The notes beneath the pieces were generated by a model. The model had not been told where the DNA came from, did not search any database, and worked only from the letters and a program-made list of their open reading frames with translations. Source: Syncephalastrum monosporum B8922 (Eukaryota > Mucoromycota > Mucoromycetes > Mucorales > Syncephalastraceae). Taken from it: a stretch of 64,000 nt of DNA. The stretch covers positions 62,001 to 126,000 of the forward strand of contig JNEN01000833.1 in NCBI GenBank assembly GCA_000697355.1, given 5' to 3'. Position numbers and translations under genes: made by a program. This document shows, one piece after another, positions 47,232 through 58,700 of this stretch; the first letter of the stretch is position 1; every line of letters starts with the position of its first letter.

Positions 47232-48158
47232 CTACCATCTCGTACTGCCGCCTTTCGCCTTGATGACAGCATCAATGCGGTCTGGCATGCTCTCGATGAG
47301 CTTGTTCCAGTCCAGCTCGTCAAGAGGCTCCCACGCATCTATGATAGACTTTGTGAAGGCCTCATGAGTCATGGCTGGCTGGTGTGCCTTCTGCACTTTC
47401 TGCTTCATCTGCTTCCATAAATTTTCGATGGGATTGAGATCTGGCGATTGTGCAGGCCAGTCTATCTTGACAATCCCACGTTCTTCTAGCCATTTCTTCG
47501 GCGCGTTACTGCGGTGGATCGGCGCACCATACTCCATGAGCAGGAAACCAGGGCAGCTGTCCAAGAAGCGCTTCAATGGACCTTCGTAGATCTGATTCAC
47601 GAAGTCCACCGCCGTGCTCTTGGTTCGGCGACCTTCCTTCTCGAAGACGCCGAGCTCCGTCTTCTTGCCGTGGGTGATCCCACCCCAGACCATCACCGTT
47701 GTCCTGTCGCTCTTGAACGTGGGTACGAGGCACTCGCTGAGGTCGGCCTCGTCCTTCTTACGCCAGACGCGTACTTGCCCTGATTTTTTCCCTTTTTCGA
47801 AGCTGGCTTCGTCGGTCCATAGGACCTTCTTCCAGTCCTCAAGGGTCCAGGACTTGTGCTTCTTGGCGAAAGCAAGACGTCTCTCCTTGTGCTTTTCGGT
47901 CAGGAACGGCTTCTTCTTTGCGACTCGAGAGTTGATGCCAGCACGTTTCAGGGATCGTCGAACAGTCATGGCACTGACATTGAGTCCGGAATTCTGCGCA
48001 ATGTCGCGCAGAGAAGCGCGACGATCCTTCTTGACTTCGCGTAGCAGGAGACGCTCGTCACGTTCCGCGAGCTTTCTGGGGACGTCTTTCGTGATGTTCC
48101 AGCCAGCTTGCTTGAAGGCGACAGCTTTGGCGTTATCGGCAGTGCTCAGAACCATCAT
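47232..48158 (-). pseudogene. Tc1/mariner transposase (DD34E type), catalytic Asp lost
   Basis: One open frame of 308 residues from the ATG at 48158. It has the second helix-turn-helix (RASLRDIAQNSGLNVSAMTV RRSLKRAGI) and the DDE domain: WTDEASF has the first Asp, SPDLNPIENLW has the Glu. The second Asp, normally in M-E-D-G-A-P, is replaced by Tyr (MEYGAPIHRS), explained by one GAT-to-TAT change; the spacing to the Glu is exactly 34 residues. The N-terminal DNA-binding part is also short compared with family members of about 340 residues. The enzyme is therefore probably inactive although the frame is open, implying recent decay. Codon use is GC-richer than the flanks. Confidence 0.88.
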
Positions 48159-50772
48159 GAACGCAAGATTTAACAAAATTTTATTGAACAGGTTTTTGGT
48201 TCTGCACGCGGAATTTCAAAAAGTAAGGCTTAAAAAATCTAGAGATATCCTCGTTGAATAAACATGTTTTATTTGTGCAGGCTGTTGAACATACTGAAGA
48301 TCTTATAAGCGCTCGGCAATTATGGCCTTTGTTGCACGTATTATCATTGCTACTGTAGCTATAAATGTCACTATCAACATTGCAGCGTTTCGTATCGTCT
48401 TGCGCGTTTTATTAGTATCGTACTCTATATGCACAGAACTATCGAATGGAATGGGTCGAGTTTACAAGTCTATGGAGGCATTGGTGAGAGAGCAAGGTCT
48501 CCACATACACGCGTTTCACAGCCCCGCGTTTGCCAATGCATAAATCCGGCTAATGGGTAGGGGTCAACGCCTCTAGTGCGTATACGACAGTGTTGTATTT
48601 ATAAACCGTCGTCGTTGCAGCTGTTGTATCGTAAAATTCTTTACAATTGTGTTTCGTGGCTTCATATGTGTGGTGTGAAGCTCACCCACTAGGTTACACG
48701 TCGTGTGACGGCAGTAAAGTGCTTCTCTTGCCGCTGCATTGTTGGCAATCTATACGAGAGTAGGGTGAAGCACATTTAGGATCTACTAAAGTTCTGTTGG
48801 TTTTTTAAATAATTCAATTTACCGTTGAATCGACGTGCAGACGCTCGTCGAACAATGGAGGCTCTGTACGTAACCTTTTACATGCTCACTTCGTTCACTG
48901 AAAGCGCCATTGCCAAATCAACATCAACTCAAGCAGTTTCAGCAATACCCACACGTGTTTGACATGTCTTTTATGGGCCACTGCGTCCGAAGCAACGGAT
49001 TGCTGTGCAATGTAATTAATGATGCCGTGATACCATGTACCAGATCACCGGCTACCCTTCATTTGTCATACTTCCAACGTACGTGCGCGCACAAACATCC
49101 TATGATTAGCAATTATTGAGTGCTTGCATTCAATGGAGACTGGCGAGAACTGTGATTAGATCGTAGTAAACAGAAGGAAGAGGGGGAGCCGGCTGCTTTT
49201 GTTTTGCCACTTTCGTGAGGTTATAGTCCACGTTGGCAGTTGTTGCGTGCAGCGGTGGGCAGTACGTGAAGCATTCGAGGATTTTTGAAAAAAGTAGGGG
49301 TAATACACGTATCAGCAAAGGTGTTATCTATCCCTTGTTCTCATGTCCTCATGTTTTCAGGGATAAAAAACACACACGCAACCCAGCTCACGTAATATGC
49401 AAGCACCGGTAAAGCGGCCCGTAACAGCAGCATTAATAACGGTTAATAGGTTATTGTGTGTTAGCAATGACGTGAAGGCAACGCCATGGCATAGGAAAAA
49501 TGGAATATCCTGAATTCTTACAAAAAACGGCCGCTTCCTTCGGACAAGAAAAGCCGGGCTATGGCACACAGCCGTTACCGAAAATAAGTTTACAGCACAT
49601 CTATTGCCCCTTTCGCCAGTGGCGCGTCTATTTTCAAATCCAAACAAAGGCATGATGGCTATAATATTATGCGCTTTGCATGCAAACACAGCAGACACCG
49701 AAGATGACGCTACATGAACTCACAAGATGAAAAACTTACTCGATGCCATCTGTATATGCCTGCCTTGTTAGTATTCTGCAATTGTGCTTCGGGGGCTTCA
49801 CGGTGTAAAACGGGAGCATATGTCTACTACTTTCTCCTTATATAAGAGTAGGGAACAGAAGCCCAGGCAGATGTGAGATGAGTGTGATGCGGATTCGGAA
49901 GCATTCGACATGAATAAGGTCCTTTTTTTTTCCCTTTGACAAAAAAGGCGCTGGTAGGGTTCGCCGTGGTTTTGTGTGACGCGATACGCAGTAATTTTAG
50001 AACACCTAACTGGCCTGAATGTGCCAATACAATTCGTGTGTGAGTATAGTACGCGTGTGTGGTTTTATTTCTTGCTCAGATGGGCGCAGCTCTGCCAAAC
50101 TTGCAGTTACCCGGGTTCCTCACCTCTTGCCACAATTGATGAGTGATCTTCGGTTTACGGTTGCACATACGCACACAATATACCATCATCAAAATCAGAG
50201 TTATACGCCCATGTACCCCTTTAGAAACTACACGATTAAAAAATCAGAAAAGAAGGATCAATGCTTAAACTGAAAAGTATCCCAAATCTGGTAAAAATGG
50301 TTGACGGGAGGCAAGACTTCTCCAGAAAAGGCGTAAAAAATGTACTTTTTTTGTCTTCTTCCCGGAATTCACCTTGTGCGACGGTGCACCAGGGCAAAAA
50401 GAGAAAAAAAAGACCTGTATTAGTGCATTCGTCAGCCCGCTGCTGAGCCGAAATGCTGTGTTTCTGTAAAAAAAGAAAAATAGTTGTGAGTAATGTATGT
50501 ATGTAATGTATAAGCGCGCACATGCGTACAACCTTGCTCGAACGGGCAAAAAAAGTTCGCGCTGGCGCCATGATCAAGCCCAAGAAGAGCGCATATAAAA
50601 GGGTCCCTGAGCCGACTACTTTTTTTCTTACCTCCCCAATTGCTCGCACGCCGCTGAAGCATCTCTCGTCTTCTTTCTTGCTTCTTTTCTTACTTCTGCT
50701 GCTGCTGAGTGTATTCTAATCCTTTGTTCCTTTTGCCTATACTCCTTTTCCCTTCCCAAACACCTTCTTTAA
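48159..50772. other. Intergenic region without recognised genes
   Basis: About 2.6 kb. The left end may include the 5' end of the transposon. Remaining frames are short and unconvincing. The right end has the chitin deacetylase promoter. Confidence 0.5.
50594..50600 (+). promoter_or_regulatory. TATA box of the chitin deacetylase gene
   Basis: TATAAAA 173 bp before the ATG at 50773, with a CT-rich leader (50620-50770) in between. Confidence 0.55.
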
Positions 50773-52464
50773 ATGACTGCCTTGACACGCCTTTTCGTTC
50801 TCGCCACCGTCGCCTTGACTGCCGCTCAGGCTCAATCGTCTGAGGCAGCTACGGCTTCTGCGCCTGCTGCTGCCGCGTCTTCTTCGTCCCCCTTCAAAGA
50901 GACGTATCCTTCGTCAGGCTCCGTTCCTACGCCCAAACAGGAATGGATGGATTTGATCAAGAACGCCAACATTACCGACGCTCCCGTCGTCAAGTCGAGT
51001 GGCGACGCAGGTATGAGTCGACGAGACCTTTTTGTTTTATAACCCACTGATCTTATCTCGTAAAGGTCCCCAGCAATCCGGCGATGCCGACCCTTACTGC
51101 GACTGGACATTCACTGGATGCACCCGCCCAGATGACGTGACGACCTGCCCCAAGGGTCAATGGGGCATTACTTATGATGACGGTCCGACGCAGTACTCCA
51201 GCAAGCTCTACGACTTCTTGGACCAGAAGCAGCAGAAGGCCACCCTTTTCATGATCGGAGGCCAAGTTGTTCAGTTCCCTGATCTTGTTAAGCGTGCTTA
51301 CAACACCGGTCACGAACTGGCCATGCACACCTGGTAAGAAATATTATTTTTTGGCTGATTAATTTCATAGCTAAGAAAAATGCATATGTTATTAAACTAG
51401 GTCGCATTCTTACCTGACGACGCAGACCAACGAGCAAATCGTTGCCGAGCTCAAATGGACTGAATTAGCTATCAAGGAAGTCACTGGTGTCACTCCCCGC
51501 TTCTTCCGACCGGTACGTCTGAACTTTTTACATATCACAGCGAGGGGTAGAGATAAGATGCGGGATTGAAAGGGGTTCTAGATTGCATCGCTCCTGTTCG
51601 TCATCTCGAAAAAAGAGAGATAGAAGAAGCAATGCAATGAGAAGCAAAAAGAGGAACAGCTAAACGTTGAGACCAAGAGAGAAAGAAGGGGCTATTGCTA
51701 GTGAGGAGGGGAGGGGGAAGACCGGCGGTGAAGGGGGCCGCTTGCAGCTGAAACGAAGGTTTGGGAAAATAGAATACTCACTTGCAGATGTTTAATGCAG
51801 CCCTATGGCGACATTGACGACCGTGTCCGCAGCATTGCGAAAGCCCTCGGCTTCGTTCGTAAGTCTACCTCGTATCATACTATTTTTCATACGCTAATGC
51901 TATACCATTTTATATAGCCGTTATCTGGGATCATGACACGGATGACTGGATGGTAAGTGCCTCGCACAGTTGCAAACAAGACAAAAGAAACTCACGTAGA
52001 CCTCTCTTTTGCCATAGGCTGGTGAGAGCAAGAGCTTCGACGTGCAATGGATTGATGGCAACGCGACCCAGTGGGCTTCTGAGGCCGGTAGCTCGCAAAC
52101 TGGTGGTATCTCGCTCGAGCACGACCTGTACCAGCAAACCGTGGATGCTGCGATCCGCATTTTGCCCACCCTTCAGAAGGCCTACAAGGTCACGACCGTC
52201 GGTGCTTGCTCGGGTCAGCAGTCTTACAAGGAGGGTGGTAACAACGCCACTGCCTCTGGCAGCGCTACTTCTTCTGCCGCGGCTTCTTCTGCTGCAGCTT
52301 CTTCCGGTGCGGCTGCTTCCGGCACCGCTGGTGGCTCGGCCGCGTCTAGCGCGGACGCCTCGTCCTCACCCCAGGGAGAAAGCGCCGGTGTTTCGATGCG
52401 TGCTCTTTCCAGCTCACTCGTTGCGGCTGGTCTGGCGGGGGCAGCCACTTTCCTCCTTGCCTAA
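50773..52464 (+). CDS. Chitin deacetylase, GPI-anchored (carbohydrate esterase 4)
   Basis: Six exons: 50773-51010, 51066-51333, 51401-51512, 51801-51858, 51918-51952 and 52018-52464; 385 residues. It deacetylates chitin to chitosan in the cell wall, a hallmark of Mucoromycota walls. A signal peptide (MTALTRLFVLATVALTAAQA) precedes a Ser/Ala linker. The NodB domain has GITYDDGPTQYSS (Asp-Asp, metal and base), HELAMHTWSHSYLT (His ligands), RFFRPPYGDIDDRVR, and VIWDHDTDDWM. The C-terminus is a Ser/Ala-rich stretch followed by a hydrophobic tail (SLVAAGLAGAATFLLA), typical of a GPI anchor signal. The third intron is 288 nt, the longest in this window. The fifth exon is only 35 nt. Confidence 0.94.
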
Positions 52465-53012
52465 TTTATCACACCCGTTTCGGGAATTCATCTTGTATCA
52501 AGTAATCACCACACCCACCCTTTTATTTGAACTCCCTTTTTTTTATTACATCCTTTCCTCAGGCACTTCCTTAGTTTATCTACACCATTCACTGCAATCA
52601 GGCATTACTCATCTGTATGACTAGTCGAAGTTTAGTAAAGCTTTTGGCCATATAGTAGCAAAATCAGTTTTATTCAAAAAAAGTATATTACGTCTACCAA
52701 TGATTTCATTTTTTTATTCTCGGCAAAAAGGAATACCGAATCAATAGGAATGAATAGTTCGTACAAGAGATTATATCTAATAAGGTCATGAGAGTAGCTT
52801 TATCTACATAAAGTAGGCTTGTATAGAAGTTCATGTGTGATATCAAGGCGCGTGCCATCTTATTGTTGTAGAGACCATGGATGGATACTACCATGTGGCA
52901 GACCGTGTGAAACCATCATCGGGGTTCCAAAAAGCATGACGCGCACGCCAAATTCAATGCTTACTTTTCGCTTGTCGTTCGCTTTTACAGTATTCTTGCT
53001 CTTCAACCACTC
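52465..53012. other. Intergenic region
   Basis: About 550 bp between the chitin deacetylase 3' end and the UCH gene; AT-rich, no gene recognised. Confidence 0.5.
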
Positions 53013-54097
53013 ATGGACGATCAGGACTCGCAGAAAAAACCAGAATTGCGCTGGCTTCCTCTCGAAGGAAACCCAGAGGTACGCTTGTATCCGTCATCCA
53101 TTTATACCGGTACTGAGCTCTTTATTTTTTCTTTTTGCTTACCCGTATAGGTGTGGAACAAGGTAAGCCCACCACGACTTTTGTACCATACGACGGCTCA
53201 TGTCCATGAAGATCGTGCATAGTCACGGTGTCGACAAGGCCTGGGGCTACTGTGATGTTTACGGTAACATAAATGCCATTTGAGGCGTATTCTCGATCCT
53301 GACGGCAGCCATATTTCAGGTTTCGATCCAGAGCTGTTGGCCATGCTTCCCAAGCCTGTGGGCGCCGTCATCTTCCTTTTCCCTTTGACAGAAAACTACG
53401 AGAACTTCAAAGAGGAGGAAGAGGCTCATCTTACGAAGCTGGAGCAGAACGTGAGCCCCAAAATCATATTCTTCAAGCAGACAATTGCCAACGCTTGCGG
53501 TATGATCGCCCTGCTCCATTCCTTGGCAAACAACGAGAGTATCGTCGGTGAGTGAGATCACACTTAAGCCACAGCCAGATATCGATGCTAATTCCTGAGA
53601 ACCAGGACCCGGTTTGTTTCGCGATATCATCGAGGAGTCGAGAGACATGTCCTTTGATGAGCGTGCCGAGCTGCTGGAGAACAACCGAGAACTGGCAACG
53701 ATCCACGAGCGATGTGCCCTTGAGGGCCAGACTCAAGTGAGTTATGAGACCAGTGGTTTGCGTCAGCCGCCACCGCTCACATGCCATGATCATCTTACCC
53801 GTTCTTATAAAGGCGCCTGGTCTGGATGAAGACGTCGATTTGCATTTCATCACATTCGTAGAGGCGGACAACCATTTGTATGAGTTGGATGGGCGTAAGC
53901 TGTTTCCGATCAACCATGGCAAGTGCACAGACCTGGTAGAGGTAAAGAGTCCTTACGTCATTATGCTGCGTGTACATGCTCACTAGGATGGTATCAACGT
54001 CGTGTAGGGAGCAGCTAAGATTATGCGTCAATACATGGCACGCGACCCTGATCAGACCAATTTCAGTGCGATCGCTCTGACCAAAAGCGAAGAATAA
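53013..54097 (+). CDS. Ubiquitin C-terminal hydrolase, UCH-L3 type
   Basis: Seven exons: 53013-53078, 53151-53162, 53212-53263, 53320-53547, 53606-53736, 53813-53941 and 54008-54097; 235 residues, close to human UCHL3 (230). This cysteine protease (peptidase C12) removes small adducts from the ubiquitin C-terminus. Recognisable parts are [11 protein letters not shown] at the N-terminus, [27 protein letters not shown] with the catalytic Cys in [13 protein letters not shown] with the catalytic His, and [15 protein letters not shown] with the Asp. The second exon is only 12 nt (four codons, VWNK) but restores exact length agreement with the family. A DxxFSAIAL-like end ([10 protein letters not shown]) is also typical. 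Confidence 0.95.
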
Positions 54098-54303
54098 GAG
54101 GACCCCTCCCCAATTTCCCCCCCCCCCCAATCACCCACTTCCTCCAATTACTTACTATTGCTGTAGTATGTCCATAGCGAGTGTGTAGTATATATACGCG
54201 AAGGATATCCATATCCGTGTATAAATTCATGTGTTCACGAAACTTGCATGGTCAATTGAATCAAGACATGCCGGGTTGTATTTTGTGCAGTTTTTTGAAA
54301 TTC

Positions 54304-55236
54304 ATGGACGCCGTCAGTTTACTCCACCACCACATTATAAAATTAAGCAATGCCTATGCAAAATCGATTCCAATCAACTTCGATGTCCAAGAAATGGGGC
54401 AGCAGGGTCCTGGCTACCAGTGCATCTTGACGGTGGGGAAAGAGCAGTTCGTGTCGTCTGGACAACAACCTAGTAAGAAGGCAGCCAAGCAAGCAGCTGC
54501 ACTTGTTGCTTTGCGCTCCATCGCGACCAATGTTCCTTCCGTCCGACGTGCCCTTGACGAGATCACCAGCGAGAAAACCATGTCAACGAAAGTGCAACTG
54601 CAGACGAACCAACGCCTAGCAAAGATACAAGCTCTGCTTGAACGGGCGAAAACACAAAGTAAGACGAGCGTCGTCCTGCTGAGCGAGCTTTCGCAGATCC
54701 TTGGGCTCGAAGCCCCAGACTACACTGTGACAGAGAACTATGGGGCGGTGGGTGGGTATGGCCATGTACCGTACAAATGCTCGCTGGTGGTTGGAGACCA
54801 TTACTTTCGGACGCAGGACAACAAACGGTATGATACCATGCAAGAAGCCCGGGAAGCGTGTGCGGTCATGGCTGTCGATGCTCTTATGCGTGAGGCGTGT
54901 AACACGCCGCAAGAACCGGTTGAGTCTGCACCTCCGCAGACGACGAACTACCTCGCACTGCAATCTATCGCGCGCGCCATGAAACTCACAATCCAAGTCA
55001 GTATAGAGTGCGTACAGGATGGCAAGCTGCCACGGTTCGAAGCAACTGCTATTGCCAAGGACCACCAGGATCGTGTCGTGTTTTCTACCAAGTCAGATCT
55101 CTGCAGGTCCAAGAAGGCGGCCAAGGAATCGGCCAGTAACACAATGATCCGTCTCCTCGAAGCCAACGACCCGTATCAGCTGACATCAGCACCTACACCT
55201 CCTGCTGGTGTTGGCGCAGAGAGCTTTGCTCCATAG
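54304..55236 (+). CDS. Double-stranded RNA-binding domain protein
   Basis: Single exon, 310 residues from the ATG at 54304. Residues 1-78 form a good dsRNA-binding motif (alpha-beta3-alpha): NFDVQEMGQQGPGYQCILTV followed by SSGQQPSKKAAKQAAALVAL, with the KKAAK patch that contacts the RNA phosphate backbone. Two further segments, about 116-195 and 207-293, look like diverged copies; the last ends CRSKKAAKESASNTMIRLL. No catalytic domain is attached. Such stand-alone proteins act as Dicer or ADAR partners or in RNA transport. The frame stays open upstream to 54181 but without family sequence, so a short upstream coding exon cannot be excluded. Specific role unknown. Confidence 0.78.
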   Translation: MDAVSLLHHHIIKLSNAYAKSIPINFDVQEMGQQGPGYQCILTVGKEQFVSSGQQPSKKAAKQAAALVALRSIATNVPSVRRALDEITSEKTMSTKVQLQTNQRLAKIQALLERAKTQSKTSVVLLSELSQILGLEAPDYTVTENYGAVGGYGHVPYKCSLVVGDHYFRTQDNKRYDTMQEAREACAVMAVDALMREACNTPQEPVESAPPQTTNYLALQSIARAMKLTIQVSIECVQDGKLPRFEATAIAKDHQDRVVFSTKSDLCRSKKAAKESASNTMIRLLEANDPYQLTSAPTPPAGVGAESFAP

Positions 55237-55716
55237 CCAATGAATGCCTGACCGTAGTCGTATTAAACTTTCTTGTATATAACAACTTTAACAGCTGGAC
55301 CGTATTCGTTCCAAAAGGGCTTTGTCATTTGGTGGTGGATTGTGTTACCGACCGGACCACGGAAAGTGTGAGCGCGTATACTGCACTCATTCCCAATGAT
55401 AGCGTGGTGCCTTTCACATGATTTGGCCCCCTCTCTCCGCGAGTATGCACAACGCACAAATATAGACACCAACAGTGATAGGTGCTTGCGACCCCGGAAG
55501 CAGTAAGATGAAGCGTCAGGTTGTGAGAGAGACTAACCAGAGAAGCATCCACGCAGAGAAAGAGCGAAAGAGAAGGGCCGGAGCAAAAGGAACCTACATC
55601 AGCTCGTGTCACCTTAGCAGAAGTTGCTTTTTGCATCTTTTCTTTGCCCACACACAAACTTTCTCTTTCTCGTTTCTTTCTTAACTTGCTTCTCTAAAAT
55701 CACTACGCCGTTGGAG
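55237..55716. other. Intergenic region
   Basis: About 480 bp upstream of the IML2-like gene, with a CT-rich leader at 55615-55690. No gene recognised. Confidence 0.5.
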
Positions 55717-58700
55717 ATGGCCAAAGGTTCAAGCCAATCGCCCAAGACTCCCAATCCTGACAGTCGCAAGTCCAAGTCTGCGTGGAAAGGCATTCAAATC
55801 AAGCCCAAATCCCCCTCCCGCCCTGATTCCGTGTCATCTCAAGATTCACGCCACTCTTCTCGGACAGTTGGCTCTCTGAACGGAAGTCAGCTTTCACCTG
55901 CCCTTGTGCGTGAGCAGGACAACACGGAAAACCAGAACGACGACAGTGACAAGAGCAACAGCAACAACAACAGCAACGGCAACGGCAACGACAAGACCAA
56001 CCCTCCTCCGGCCAAGAGTTACACCACCAAAGAGGTTGCACAACAGAACAAAGACAGCGATCCTGTTGGAAGCGACTCCGGGACAACCCCGCGTGCTGGT
56101 CGATCTCGTGCTTCGTCCGCCGCTGGTCTCGACTCGGCGAGCGAGATCTTTGAGGATGCGCTGAACGACCAAGACGAAGAGTACGCGAGCTACGACGAAG
56201 ACGAGATAGATCAGAAACCAAGCATGTCCATGATTCTTCCTGCTCTCCAAAACGCTCATAACGAAGATGACGACGACGACAATGACGACCACCACGCGCA
56301 GCACAACGACGACGACGATGAATATCATGAAGCCGACGATGAGACCTTTCATCGTCCTGTCAGGCAACAGCAGCGAAAGAAGGCAACTCGGCTGCTGAAT
56401 GGACGCACCAGCAAAGATCTGACGGCTGAAATTGAAGCCCTCGAGATCGGTACCGAGCCTGAGGATCCGATTCCGGCCGCCGCCCCTGCTCCTGTCGATA
56501 TACCTCCCATCAAAGAGGACAAAGTCCCCAATAAGGATATACTGCCCGATTCACCCACTCTTCCAGTGGAAGATGACGGCCACCATCAGGCTGTGGCGCC
56601 TATACCTGAAAAGGCAACTGCGCCAATCAACGACGACGTCCGTCCTCCAGCAGAGCTTGATGCTCAGCAGCAAGTACAGCAGCAAGATGGTTGTGCTAAT
56701 GAGAGTCCGGCTGATATCACTACCCGTGGTGGTGCTGAGCGTCTCGAAGAAGAAACTGCTTCATTCATTGTCTTGGATGAGCCTCCCAGTGAATATCAAG
56801 CGCAAGGCGCCTATGAAAGAAAGCCAGTCGTGGACCTCCCGGAGCAGCAACACGATGGAGAATTGCATGAACCAGCAGCGAAAGCCGACAATGCAGACGA
56901 AATAGTAGATGAACCCAAGGAAAACCAAGTCGAAGAGCCGGCGCAACAAGAGCCGTCTCGTATCATCGACGTGATTAATAGCCTTAACGAAACGAATTCC
57001 GAGGCAGACCGTGCCATTCCCGCTACTGCCATGGGTGATGCGCCCAAAAAAGCGGATTCCACATACGCATTAGCTGATGTCTCGCTTCACAAGAATAACC
57101 ACACAGACGACGAAGAAAGTCTACGCGACCCCAGCACACCTGACCGCTCCTCCAGCTCTACGATTTATCAAGACCGCCTAGCGACCCTCTTACCGGCCAT
57201 GGAGTCCTCCATTCGCGACAATATTGCCGGCAGTCATATCGACACCAAGCCTTCTACTGGTGAACACCCGTCTCAAGTACCATCGCGTGATAATAATGTC
57301 CAGGAAATATACCCGGTCGACAATGATATGGACCTTTTCAGGGACAACACTATTACCATCGACACTGTCGACCTAAAGAACATTGCTCCCAATGTGATGG
57401 GGCCACGAGAGCAAGAGGAAGCAGGTAAACAGAATGGTGAAAGAAAAAAGAGGCATTTTACTTAATACAACTCGGATATAGATGAGCCTATTCGTGAGGG
57501 GATGGCCTATCTATTTGACAACAAATTTATGAAGGCAAAAAAAATTTTCAACACTAAGGCAAAAAGGTATTTGCTTTCTGGGAATGTTTCATGCTTAGCT
57601 GATCGATGTGTTCCTTAAACAGTGATCCCATGTATGCACTTGGTCTGGGCTCGATGGCATTCATCAAGGCAATGATGGTAGGTTCTCGCATTGTACCATA
57701 CTCTGTTATTACTTTGGGCTTACACGACTTCTCAGACCTTGACGGAATCAGACGTCAAGATGGCGCTGGATGCACTCACCACCGCCTACGCTATTGCCAA
57801 AGCACAAATAGAAGCGACAGCAGCCAAGCGTTCCTTTATGGAAACCATCTCACATTATTTTGCGTCCTTCAGGACCGATCCCAGCACCGGTCTACCTGTT
57901 ACACCGCCGGCTGTACCGAATTCGGCCAGCAACCTTCCGGTGGACCCGAGCAACTTCTCGCCAAATGGCGTGCTGCGTGCGCATGTGGTTCAAGCTGAAT
58001 GCTGCCTTCTCATGGCAATCCTTCAGATTACGCAAGAGTCGGTCTTGGGTTATCTCAGGTGCGGACTCAACCTGCGTCGAGGTATGTTGTCTCTCTGCTT
58101 GTGATACGTGCATGCAGCAGCACGTGGCGGTCTTGGTTCTTATACATACCTTTCTATGTGTACAACAGCCTATAGTAGCTACATGATTGCATGGCAAGAG
58201 TACAAGCGGATGGGCCAGGGGTATGCGAAATTTGTTGACCGGGATACTGTCTCCGGCATACAGTTTGGCATTGGCGCCGTACATCTCCTATTATCGTCAT
58301 TGCCACAGAAGATACTCCGAATTTTTTCAATGCTTGGCTGGAAGAGCGATAAACATCTGGGATTCGCACTACTTAAACTTTGTCTGGAAGGCAAAGGCGT
58401 CCGCGCTCCCCTGGCTTCCCTCACGTAAGTTGACCCCTACCCTTGCATACAATCTCCTTGTGAGCTGGTGTTGTGTGCTCAGCAACAAAAATGGTTCTTC
58501 TTTGGCTAACGAACTAAACTATACAAAGGTTACTGTCATACTACACCGCCCTGACGTCGTTCGCTCCGCAACTATACGCCAAAGAACTCAGCACACCTGC
58601 TGTGGAATGCTTGATGGAAGCACAAAAGAGCCATCCTGCGTCGTGCTTCTTTTTGTACTTTGCAGCCCGCATTGCACGCGCGGCCGGTAATGTACCGTTA

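Noticed and set aside
48322..48543. 73-codon frame with a hydrophobic start beside the transposon
   Set aside because: No family match or splice support, and it lies in the AT-rich flank of the dead element.
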